Shown here in pieces: positions 1 through 8,100 of a stretch of 29,048 nucleotides of DNA. Source of the DNA: an uncultured Candidatus Melainabacteria bacterium. GTDB taxonomy: Bacteria; Cyanobacteriota; Vampirovibrionia; Gastranaerophilales; Gastranaerophilaceae. The notes under the pieces were generated by a model. It did no database searches. It was not told the DNA's origin and saw nothing but the letters and a program-made list of their open reading frames with translations. The DNA is taken from contig CAKUXD010000022.1 of assembly GCA_934699705.1 (NCBI GenBank), positions 1 to 29,048 on the forward strand, written 5' to 3'. The translations under genes and the position numbers were made by a program. Every line of letters starts with the position of its first letter. Position 1 is the first letter of the stretch.

Positions 1-61
1 CGCACTGACAGATAAAGGATTTTTGCTTAGTACCGTTATTTTAGCAGAATTTTTGCAATAA
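1..61 (+). CDS. hemW: C-terminal fragment of probable HemW (heme chaperone, radical SAM)
   Basis: A reading frame is open from base 2 to a TAA at 59-61 and gives the tail ALTDKGFLLSTVILAEFLQ. The pattern L-T-x-x-G-x-L-L-S followed by a hydrophobic helix and F-L resembles the very C-terminus of HemW / HemN-like coproporphyrinogen oxidase family proteins, which end in a small winged-helix-like segment. A rho-independent terminator directly follows the stop, as expected for the end of a transcription unit. Only 19 codons are visible and no catalytic motif lies in the window, so the name rests on tail resemblance alone. Confidence 0.42.
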   Translation, partial: ALTDKGFLLSTVILAEFLQ

Positions 62-88
62 AAAAGTGGTCATTAGACCACTTTTAAT
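57..88. terminator. Bidirectional rho-independent terminator
   Basis: The arms AAAAAGTGGTC and GACCACTTTT enclose the loop ATTA (stem about 61-71 and 76-85). There is an A-run on the left and a T-run on the right, so it can stop both the plus-strand gene ending at 61 and the minus-strand gene ending at 105. Confidence 0.8.
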
Positions 89-104
89 AATATTTGTTAT
101 AAAT

Positions 105-407
105 TTATTTTTTTGGAACAAATTTTCCAACAGTTTTATCTACGACAACCTCAGTTGCAGCTTTTGCAAAAGCATCTACTGTCATATTTACAAAAGACTT
201 AACACCATTGCCAATAGCCTTGCAAGTAGATTTAATTACACCATCTTCTTCGTCTGCTTTTTTATTTGACGAATTAAAAGTATCTTGTGCTAAATAATCA
301 CTTCGTTTTGTATAATCCTGATATTCAGCCTGCATGCCACCTCTAAAACCAACATTTTCCATTCTTGGATTAAATCCAACTTGTTGATCTGGGACAATTC
401 TTGTCAT
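105..407 (-). CDS. Small F-x-G motif protein, function unknown
   Basis: This 100-residue protein begins at an ATG preceded by a strong Shine-Dalgarno (TGGAGG about 8 nt upstream). Near the N-terminus it has GFNPRMENVGFRGGMQ. The core NVGFRGG is nearly identical to NVGFQGG in the next gene and related to NVKFTG and PQFTG in the genes at 8951-10134. The rest is polar in the middle (NSSNKKADEEDG, about residues 46-57), then an amphipathic C-terminal half ending in basic KFVPKK. I see no signal peptide and no clear membrane helix. It has its own terminator downstream and its own upstream element at 450-480. I recognise no known family. The F-x-G motif may be a targeting or binding tag, but that is inference. 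Confidence 0.78.
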   Translation of the reverse strand: MTRIVPDQQVGFNPRMENVGFRGGMQAEYQDYTKRSDYLAQDTFNSSNKKADEEDGVIKSTCKAIGNGVKSFVNMTVDAFAKAATEVVVDKTVGKFVPKK

Positions 408-449
408 AATAAAACCTCCAAAAATAATCTATTAAAAATAACCACTTAT

Positions 450-480
450 ATAAAGTATTTTTTTACAAAAAAATTGCCAT
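450..480 (-). promoter_or_regulatory. Shared upstream element, copy B (putative promoter)
   Basis: Read on the minus strand, this is GGCAA, T7, GTAAAAAA, then ATACTTTAT. It ends about 43 nt before the ATG at 407. The same layout lies before the genes starting at 983 and 10134, all of which encode F-x-G proteins. Position and conservation suggest a promoter, but it does not fit a standard -35/-10 pair well. Confidence 0.5.
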
Positions 481-499
481 TTTGTTAAATATGATTACA

Positions 500-540
500 A
501 AAAAAAAACGGGCGATGATAAAATCATCGCCCGTTTATAG
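500..540 (-). terminator. Rho-independent terminator of the 546-983 gene
   Basis: A perfect GC-rich stem ACGGGCGATGAT / ATCATCGCCCGT with loop AAA (about 508-519 and 523-534) is followed on the minus strand by a run of T. It sits just after the stop codon at 546. Confidence 0.92.
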
Positions 541-545
541 TTTAA

Positions 546-983
546 TTACTTATTTTCAGGATAAAATGGTAATCCTAAAGGTGCTTGCGCAACTGCGTTG
601 TCATTCTTCTTCGCGAATTTATCTTTTACCCATTCAATAACATCATTTCCTTTAGTAGATACATATTCAACACCAGTTTCTACAGCTTTACCGCCTTTGA
701 AAGCTAAGTTTTGAAGTTTTTCTGTCCATTTTGTTGCATTTGCTACTTCTGTCAATTTACCTGATTTAACACCTGCATACAATGCTGCGGCTGCAACTGC
801 TACTCCGATAATAGTTCCAATGATACCTTTTTTAACTCCACTTTTTTTCTTACCTGCAATTTCTACTGTATCTGCAGTTGGAGCACCTGCGTATTGATAT
901 TGTTGCGCCATATATGGACGAGCGTTTGTCGCTGTGTTAATTCCACCTTGAAAACCTACATTTGCATTGATACCAGAAACCAT
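546..983 (-). CDS. F-x-G motif membrane protein, function unknown
   Basis: This 145-residue protein starts at an ATG behind a perfect AGGAGG Shine-Dalgarno. The N-terminus reads MVSGINANVGFQGGIN, matching the NVGFRGG of the neighbour at 407. After a polar stretch and a basic patch (KKKSGVKKG, about residues 45-53) comes one membrane helix, IIGTIIGVAVAAAALYAGV, about residues 54-72. The remainder is soluble and charged and ends in PLGLPFYPENK. Positive residues just before the helix predict the N-terminus, with its F-x-G motif, on the cytoplasmic side and the C-terminal 70 residues outside. It is divergent from the gene at 1158 and has its own terminator. No known family is recognised. Confidence 0.8.
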   Translation of the reverse strand: MVSGINANVGFQGGINTATNARPYMAQQYQYAGAPTADTVEIAGKKKSGVKKGIIGTIIGVAVAAAALYAGVKSGKLTEVANATKWTEKLQNLAFKGGKAVETGVEYVSTKGNDVIEWVKDKFAKKNDNAVAQAPLGLPFYPENK

Positions 984-1028
984 TTAAAAAAACCTCCTAT
1001 AAACCTATAAATTTCTTTCCTTACCTTC

Positions 1029-1057
1029 ATAAAGTTTTTTTTTGCAAAAAAATTGCC
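1029..1057 (-). promoter_or_regulatory. Shared upstream element, copy A (putative promoter)
   Basis: On the minus strand it reads GGCAA, T7, GCAAAAAAAA, then ACTTTAT. It ends about 46 nt before the ATG at 983. It matches copy B (450-480) almost base for base over GGCAATTTTTTTG and ACTTTAT, while the flanking DNA is unrelated. Confidence 0.5.
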
Positions 1058-1106
1058 TTTTTAGAAAATGTTTATGAAAAACTTGTTACAAATGTTTACA
1101 AAAATT

Positions 1107-1135
1107 TTGGAATATTTTCATATCTCGTGTAATCT
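1107..1135 (+). promoter_or_regulatory. Candidate promoter for the 1158-8866 operon
   Basis: TTGGAA (1107-1112), 17 nt, then TAATCT (1130-1135). It lies 22 nt before the ATG at 1158, which has its own AAAGGGA ribosome binding site at 1144-1150. The leader would be only about 15 nt. The match to consensus is moderate. Confidence 0.35.
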
Positions 1136-1157
1136 TAATAAATAAAGGGAAGTTAAA

Positions 1158-4100
1158 ATGAGTATTTTTGACAATAAAAACGTTATAGAAATTACAAAAG
1201 ATGATATTAACGACGCATCTTTGTCATCAAAATGTATTGAAGACAATCGCCAAAAGCGTGCATTTGCAAATGTTTTAGGTGCAAGATTGGGTATCAAATT
1301 TTTACACTCAATTGATATTAAAGCTGATAACTACGAAAGTTTATATACAATTCCAGCAATACTAAAAGATATGGATATCTCTGATATTAATGTTGGAAAT
1401 ATTAAAGTAGATGTTAGAGTTGTACCTGACGAAAATCAATTATTTGTGCCTAAATCACAATTTGAATATAACACTACTCCTGATATATATATATTTATAA
1501 AAATATTCCCTGATTTTTCTTATGCAGAATTTATAGGTGCAATTCCACCAGAAGAAATTGACAAAAATAACGGTAACAAAGATTATTACTATGTAGATAA
1601 AGATTCTCTTTATAATGAAAAAAGTTTAAACAACGTATTGCAAAAAACAAAACCACAAAGCAATCTCAATCCGTCAGAAAATGATATTTTTAAGGCAGAA
1701 AGCTACCTTGTGAACTTCATTGACGGTGATATCATGAACAATGAAAAACATTTTTTATATGAACAATTAACAAAAAGTTCTGAATTAAGAAAAATGTTTA
1801 AAGAATTTGAACATTTTGAACTAATTTCTACTGATTTAGCCCATACTGACGAAATTTTGAGCGATTCAGTGCTTGATGTTCTAGGTGCTCAACAAATATA
1901 TAAAGAAGATTTATCAGAAGGGGAATTTCCGACTGATATTGATTTAGATGAAATTGCAAACGCAACAGTTGCAGATTTTGTAGAAGATTTTAATAATGAA
2001 GAAAATAAGGATATTGACATGTTGGAAGACGAAAATATAATCGAGGGTGAATTTGAGGAATTACCTGAAGATACAGATAAAACAATAGAAGAACCAGGAC
2101 ATCTGGAAAAATTACCTTCTGATGAAGAGCTTGCAAGCTTTGCAGATTTTAATGAATTTGAAAACCTAACTTCTGATGATGAAGACAACACAATTTCATT
2201 GGAAGACTTTAATTCCTTAGATACCCAAGACAACGGTTTTGAAGGCTTTGAAGGACTTGAAGCTAATAATGAAGATTTAACACAAAACGAAACTGAAAAC
2301 GCACAAATTGATGACACAACAGTTTCGCCAAGTGAAATAAATTTAGATGATTTTAATGATATTGACGCTCTAAGCGATAATTTTGAAGATTTTTCTGAAA
2401 TTAACCTAGATGAAATCGAAGATAACCAGAGTTTACCTGAACTTGAAGAATTACAACCGACAGAAGATTTAACATCTTTTGAAGACGTAACAGAAGATAC
2501 TCAAAATTCAGAAGAAACCATAGAAGAACTTCCGACAGAAGAACCAACTACAATGATAGAAGAATCAGGTTCACTATTAGATGCAGTTCAACAAGAAGGA
2601 ATGAACATTGACGGAGTTGAAAGCCTTGAACAATTTGAAGCACCAATTGATTTAACACTTCCAACACTTGAACCAGACGCTGATTTACCTATGTTAGAAC
2701 CAGCTGAAATCAATGAATTACACGAAGAACAAACAAACGAAGAAGCGTTTACTGACGCGACACCTGAGTCATCAAGTTTAGATGATATAGCGCAGGAAGT
2801 TAATTTTGATGAAGCCCAAACCGAAGACTTAAACCTTGAAGACTTCCAAAACATAGACGCGGAAGCTTTAAACGCTGATGTTGATTTATCAGAATTTAGT
2901 GATTTTACGCAAGATTTGAATGAACAAACAGAAGTTCAAGATTTACAAGAAGAACCTAAACTTGCAGAACCTAACACTCCATCTGATGAACATGAAGAAG
3001 AAGATTTTAGCGGATTAGAAGAATTCACAATGGATATGGCAGCTGCCGTTGAACAAGCTAATCCACACATAAACAACCCTCAAATGGCGATGGAAAATAA
3101 TACCGAATTCAATTCTCTTGACGATAATGCAGGATTTACAGTTGACCAACCTAGCGAAAATATGGACTTTAATATTTTAGATTCAAACGAACAAATGCCT
3201 TCTTCGCAACCTGTAAATGACTTAAATCCAACTTCTGACATTAATTTAGATGAATTTGATTTAGATTCTCTTGATGATTTTGATGATGACGATAGTAGCC
3301 CTGCTCAAGCAAATGTTGCAAATAGTTCAAATATTGATTCTGAATTAGATAATTTAGTAAATAACAGTGATTTTAATATTGATGATATTGATTTAGATGA
3401 TTTTAACATCAACAATTCTGACATCAACCTTGACGATTTAGATGTAAATTTAGAAGATGAACAAAACTTTACTGATGAGTCTACAACTGCTCTTAGTGAT
3501 ATTCCTGAACTTTCTGATGATAGTAACTTATATTCACAAGATATGAATACAATGCAACAACCACAAAACGAAATGAATGACGACTTTTCACAAAATCAAA
3601 ATGACATATATTCAGAACAGAATATGGAATACAATAATGAACAATACAACCCAGATTTTTCATCAAATGATCAACAAACAATTGAACAGTTATATGATGA
3701 TTCCTCAGCAAACCAAATGCCAGGCGACGCTATTGACCAATCATTTAACCAAAATAACGTAAACAATGCAACCCAAAAACAACCTAAACCTAAAAAAACA
3801 TCTCCTCTTCTTGGTATTTTATTATTAGTACTTGTTTGCGCTTTAGGTTATATGAAAAAAGACTTTATCGTTGATAAATTTAACACAAACAAAGGCTTAA
3901 ACTATCATCAAGACCAAAACATGCCAATTGAAGGTGAAACTCAAGAAGAAAAAGAAGATGAAAAACTTTTAAATGATAATTCAACTCCAGATGCAGAACC
4001 TGACATGATGCTGGACGAAAAGAAAGAAATTGGTGCAATTCCAGGAGAAGCTGGCGGTCCACAAGATGTAAAAAGCATGACCGAAAGCTTGAAACAAAAA

Positions 4101-4499
4101 GTTAAAATGCCAGAATCTATTTCAAACGCATTTCCTAAAACTCCAGAACCATTATCTTCTAGCAATTTAAAACGTTTATATTGGGAAATACCTCAAGACT
4201 TAACTTATAATGAAGCAATCGTACATTACTTAAAAGTTGCAGGTAGAGCTATGAAATTCTCTATCCAGTCTGATTTATTGAACGCAACAGAACTACCATA
4301 TTCAAATAAAATGATAGTTGATATAAAAATCAATAAATCTGGTGAAATTGAAGATACAACAACGACTGTTTCGAGCGGTTCTAAACAAATCGATTCAATC
4401 GTGTTACAAAGTGTTAAGGCGGCTCTAAAATACGTAAAAGCGCCAACTGCCGAATTTAAGAACGATTCTTACAATTTTTCTCTTATTATAAATTTCTAA
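1158..4499 (+). CDS. Giant acidic single-pass protein with TonB-like C-terminus
   Basis: The protein has 1113 residues. Residues about 1-180 form a folded-looking N-terminal domain, with an aromatic/hydrophobic stretch (PDIYIFIKIFPDFSYAEFIGA) that vaguely recalls the cyanobacterial DUF1822 layout; this is a weak guess. Residues about 235-880 are extremely acidic and rich in D, E, N and Q, with loose repeats of the type INLDDF / INLDEF. A basic patch (KQPKPKK) precedes one membrane helix, SPLLGILLLVLVCALGYM, about residues 882-899. The positive-inside rule then puts the 880-residue acidic part in the cytoplasm and the last 210 residues in the periplasm. The final 65 residues (MIVDIKINKSGEIEDTTTT, SSGSKQIDSIV, ending FSLIINF) match the TonB C-terminal domain pattern. 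It is first in a same-strand unit with a sigma-like factor and a STAND ATPase. The gene call is sure; the role in signalling or energy transduction is inferred. Confidence 0.85.
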   Translation: MSIFDNKNVIEITKDDINDASLSSKCIEDNRQKRAFANVLGARLGIKFLHSIDIKADNYESLYTIPAILKDMDISDINVGNIKVDVRVVPDENQLFVPKSQFEYNTTPDIYIFIKIFPDFSYAEFIGAIPPEEIDKNNGNKDYYYVDKDSLYNEKSLNNVLQKTKPQSNLNPSENDIFKAESYLVNFIDGDIMNNEKHFLYEQLTKSSELRKMFKEFEHFELISTDLAHTDEILSDSVLDVLGAQQIYKEDLSEGEFPTDIDLDEIANATVADFVEDFNNEENKDIDMLEDENIIEGEFEELPEDTDKTIEEPGHLEKLPSDEELASFADFNEFENLTSDDEDNTISLEDFNSLDTQDNGFEGFEGLEANNEDLTQNETENAQIDDTTVSPSEINLDDFNDIDALSDNFEDFSEINLDEIEDNQSLPELEELQPTEDLTSFEDVTEDTQNSEETIEELPTEEPTTMIEESGSLLDAVQQEGMNIDGVESLEQFEAPIDLTLPTLEPDADLPMLEPAEINELHEEQTNEEAFTDATPESSSLDDIAQEVNFDEAQTEDLNLEDFQNIDAEALNADVDLSEFSDFTQDLNEQTEVQDLQEEPKLAEPNTPSDEHEEEDFSGLEEFTMDMAAAVEQANPHINNPQMAMENNTEFNSLDDNAGFTVDQPSENMDFNILDSNEQMPSSQPVNDLNPTSDINLDEFDLDSLDDFDDDDSSPAQANVANSSNIDSELDNLVNNSDFNIDDIDLDDFNINNSDINLDDLDVNLEDEQNFTDESTTALSDIPELSDDSNLYSQDMNTMQQPQNEMNDDFSQNQNDIYSEQNMEYNNEQYNPDFSSNDQQTIEQLYDDSSANQMPGDAIDQSFNQNNVNNATQKQPKPKKTSPLLGILLLVLVCALGYMKKDFIVDKFNTNKGLNYHQDQNMPIEGETQEEKEDEKLLNDNSTPDAEPDMMLDEKKEIGAIPGEAGGPQDVKSMTESLKQKVKMPESISNAFPKTPEPLSSSNLKRLYWEIPQDLTYNEAIVHYLKVAGRAMKFSIQSDLLNATELPYSNKMIVDIKINKSGEIEDTTTTVSSGSKQIDSIVLQSVKAALKYVKAPTAEFKNDSYNFSLIINF
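2332..3465 (+). repeat. Degenerate coding repeat: acidic INLDDF-type units
   Basis: Inside the large acidic protein, units such as EINLDDFNDID, EINLDEIED, LNLEDFQNID, DINLDEFDLDSLDDF, IDDIDLDDFN and DINLDDLDVNL recur at irregular spacing. They are conserved in protein pattern rather than in exact DNA sequence, so this is old or selected low-complexity repetition and not a recent tandem duplication. Confidence 0.6.
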
Positions 4500-4508
4500 G
4501 TTGTGTTA

Positions 4509-4517
4509 TGATATAAG
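4509..4517 (+). promoter_or_regulatory. Extended -10 element before the sigma-like gene
   Basis: TGATATAAG is an extended -10 (TG, one base, then TATAAG) in the short gap between 4499 and 4552. No good -35 is visible. It could give the downstream two genes some independent transcription. Confidence 0.35.
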
Positions 4518-4551
4518 TGTTAGTTAGCAGATTTTTGATGAAAGTTTAAAA

Positions 4552-5121
4552 TTGGAATTAGCGCAAGAACACTTAGACTTAATCAAACAAATAATAAAGT
4601 CTGATAAAAAATACCAAGGAAACGAAGATTTATTTGAAGACTTTTTTAATGAAACTTGTAAACGTTCATTGTCGATAGTAGAAACGATGGACGATAGTGA
4701 TGTGCTGGAGTCTTATTTGAGAAAAATTGCATCTACGGCAATTGTTGTTGTGCTAAAAAACATTGGTAGAGTAAGACGTTCTCATCAAGGTTACGTTTCA
4801 AACAAAGACAAGGAAGTAACAAGTGTTGAAATGAAAGAAACTGCTCTTTCAGGCAATTACGATACCAATTACAATTTTATTACGATTAATCCAACACCAG
4901 AAGAAATTGTTATTAATAAAGAACAGTTGCAATCTGTTTATGATTCGGTTGTTATTGCGCACAGCCAAAACGTAGAAAAACAATATCTTCAAATTTATGA
5001 ACTAAGATACGTGGAAGGGAAAAAGCAAGCTGAGATTGCAAGAGAAATGAACATTTCACAATCTCAGGTATCAAAAAGACTGTTTGAACTAATGGATGCA
5101 GTAAAAAAATCTCTTAACTAA
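4552..5121 (+). CDS. Sigma-70-like factor (regions 2 and 4)
   Basis: The protein has 189 residues. The last 60 contain a clear sigma region 4 helix-turn-helix: YLQIYELRYVEGKKQ followed by AEIAREMNISQSQVSKRLFE, the usual 'hydrophobic core, Q-x-E-I-A, turn, S-Q-x-x-V-S-x-R' pattern. The N-terminal half (DLFEDFFNETCKRS through SYLRKIASTAIVVVLKN) looks like a reduced region 2. The start taken is TTG 4552, with GAAAG about 7 nt upstream. No ATG exists in frame back to the stop at 4525-4527, so a non-ATG start is required (ATT at 4531 is the alternative). It lies between the TonB-like protein and the STAND ATPase, 19 nt from the latter, so the three are probably one pathway. The exact sigma class is not assignable by eye; it could also be a sigma-like DNA-binding regulator. 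Confidence 0.78.
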   Translation: MELAQEHLDLIKQIIKSDKKYQGNEDLFEDFFNETCKRSLSIVETMDDSDVLESYLRKIASTAIVVVLKNIGRVRRSHQGYVSNKDKEVTSVEMKETALSGNYDTNYNFITINPTPEEIVINKEQLQSVYDSVVIAHSQNVEKQYLQIYELRYVEGKKQAEIAREMNISQSQVSKRLFELMDAVKKSLN

Positions 5122-5140
5122 CGAGATAAAACGGTAGATT

Positions 5141-8100
5141 ATGATTTGTCCAAGATGTAAAAAACAAATACCGAATGAAGCCATCAATTGTCCTCATTGC
5201 AATATCAAAATTGGGACAAGATGCAAACATTGTGGTGCTTATAATTTAATTTACAACAAATCATGCGTTGAATGTGGTACAGAATTGGTTAAATTCTGCC
5301 CTAAATGCAAATCTGCAAATTTTCCAAACGCTTCAGTTTGTAGAAAATGCGGTCATTCCTTCAAAAAATCAACAAAAAAAATAGCTAATAAATCTGGACT
5401 TACCCCACCAAGACAATTTGTATTGCCAGAAATTTCTAAAAAACAACCAAAGCGCAAAAAAGCACTAACTAATTCAGTTATACAAGAAACAAAAAATGTA
5501 CAAAGAAGTTCTATTATTAATGTTAATAATCAACCTAATTATTCAAAACTTGAAGGTGGCCCACTAGCTCCAGAAAAGGAATTATTGAAAAATTATGACC
5601 ACATGCTATCAAAAAGAACTTCTGCAAAAAAAGTTTCAAATTCAACAAAACAACTAACTAACAAAAAAAGAACAAAAGTAGCTAAGAAAAAGGTTCAATC
5701 AGCAGAAAATGAAGCTTTACAACTACAATTAAACACACTTCAGGCTCAATTAAGCGGACTTCAGCAACAACTGAATGTTCTGCCTCAACAGTTAAACGCG
5801 ATGAACATGACGCCTACACCTCAAGTTCAAGAACAAAAAGCTGAACAAACAGAAAATCAATCTAACAATACTGAAATTATTACTGAAAAACCAAAATCAA
5901 ATCAAAAAAGTGTATTGCCAAAATCGCAAAAAAACGAAATTAAAAAGCCGTCGATACACAACAATTCTGCAATAAAAAACAAAACACCAAAAGGAATTTT
6001 ACCACTAAAATCTAATGTTTTACCAAACAGAAGAAATGTAATTCCAAATCCAAGAAAAGTTCAACAACCTAAAAATATTCTTTCAGAAGCTGCAAGCAGA
6101 CATTTTAAAATAACTGAACCAAAACCAGAAGTTACAGTTCCAATTAAACCTGCTAAAAATACTGGCAATTTTGAATATTCTCCAAATTTATTCACGCAAC
6201 AAAGTGCAAAAAACATTTTGGTTAATACTTTGCTAAATACTTCTGTTAGCATTGTTTCGTTGAGCGGAGCAAGCGGTATTGGTAAAAATATCGTTCTTCG
6301 CGCGACTATTGACGAATTAAAAGAAAATCAATTCGTATGGCTTATCGGCAAATGCACTCCACTCAGCCAAATTACGCCTTGCGGTTTATTTCAGGATATT
6401 TTATTATCCTTCTTTAATGTTCCGAATTTCTGCGTAAATACTCAAAAATTGAGAAAAGATTCTATGAAATTCTTCAAAACTGAATTTCCAAATCTAAAAT
6501 ACGACGAAATTGATGATTTAATCAACTTTTTATATCCTGAAAAATCTGCGTACTACGAAACAATTTTTAAAAACAAACAAAGAACCTTCTCCATTTTAAG
6601 AAAAGTTTTTGACACTATTTCATCAAGAATGCAAACTGTTTTTGTGTTTGATAATTTTGAGCATATAGACAACATGTCTTATGAGTTTTTAAAAACACTT
6701 ATTCACGCGCAAACAGGCTTACAAAATACAAAATTTATACTAACTTATAACGAACCAAAATCTGCAAAAACTTATTTATACGACAAATCTTTAACTGACA
6801 ACTCTTACGCAGATGTATCGCTAATTCCTTTTAACGACAGTCAAACTGATACCTTTATTAATCAGTACAACCCTCTATTTGTCGGAACTTCACAGTCATT
6901 AAGAGAAACAATTCATACACAAACAGGCGGAAATCCTGCTTATATTGAACAAATTCTAAATCTGGTAACTGATTCAAGCAGAAACTATATCTCCTTCTCG
7001 CTACCTGAGTCCTTTGAAGCTGTTGTAAAAAGAAGGTTAGAAATTCTAAAACAAGAAAACTCTATGGTCTATGAATTGCTGATTGCAGCTTCTGTTTTAG
7101 GCTTAAAATTCTATCCAGTTGTGTTAAATCAACTCTTTAAAATAGATGATAAAGCCTTTGTTGAATTATTCTCTAGTTTGCTAGATTTAAACTATATTAC
7201 GCCGGTTAATGAATCAGCGTATGAATTTAAAAGCACAATCTTATGGAAAACAATTTTGGAAATTGGAAGAAAAGACAGAAACTTTATGAACATTAACGAA
7301 AAATTATTCGTAATTTTATCTGGTTTTACACTTTCTTCTCATTCTTCATTAGCTTTAATTGCGACAAACCTGAACGAAAATCTAAGCGCTCTAAATGCTT
7401 GGTCAGAAGTAGTTAGACAAACAGCAGCTATTGGTGATGAAAATATTTATATAATGGCGCAAAAATATTCTCTGGTTCTTGTTAAAAAACTTCAGGGCAT
7501 GAATAGTTCGCTAATCAAAAACAACATTTATGAAAGACTTGGAAAAATAATGTCTTTCAACAATCCAAAGGCTGCAATAGAATACTTGCCAAAAGTTATT
7601 GAACATGTTCGCAGATTAGAAGATAATTTGAAAGAATTTGAATTAACAGGCTATTTAACTCAATGTTGCCATAAAGTTGGTAACCACTTTGGTGTTATAG
7701 AATGCGTTGATAATGCGGTTGCAAATATCGACCCTAGTTATGATTTAGAAATTGCCATGGTTAAATCCAGAAAACTAGAATCCTTACTTAAAATTGGTAA
7801 TTTTGGTGAAATAGTTGAATTAATTGATACAGAACTTTTACCAGCCTTTGAGAAAAATTTAGATACAACAAGACAACACAAAAATATTAAGATTGAAGAT
7901 TTATTTGAAACTTGGCTTCAAACATACTTAATTTTGGCTAACGCTCTTGTTTTACAGGGCGATAACCGTTCTATCGGTGTTGTTAGTACCATATTTGAAA
8001 TAATTGAAAAAAATCATATCCATAATGATTTATATATATGCAAAACTAAATTAACACTAGCTCTTGCAAATACATTAAAAGGTGATATAAAAGAATCCGA

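Noticed and set aside
66..269. A 67-codon plus-strand frame over the first F-x-G gene
   Set aside because: It lies opposite a gene with a strong ribosome binding site, has no site of its own, overlaps the terminator, and its protein is a random-looking aromatic string.
1029..1057. Sigma-54 promoter reading (GG-N10-GC in GGCAATTTTTTTGC)
   Set aside because: Copy A fits, but copy B has GT instead of GC at -12 and copy D lacks the GG. No sigma-54 activator is in the window. The shared-element explanation covers all copies better.
1889..2317. A 142-codon Ser-rich frame antisense to the acidic protein
   Set aside because: Ser-rich antisense frames arise automatically opposite Glu/Asp-rich repeats (GAA/GAT read backwards as TTC/ATC). 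It has no ribosome binding site.
6260..6682. Reading the STAND ATPase as fully inactive because Walker B is DN, not DD/DE
   Set aside because: DNxEH is the normal Walker B style in AfsR-like STAND proteins, so only the Walker A Asn is unusual.
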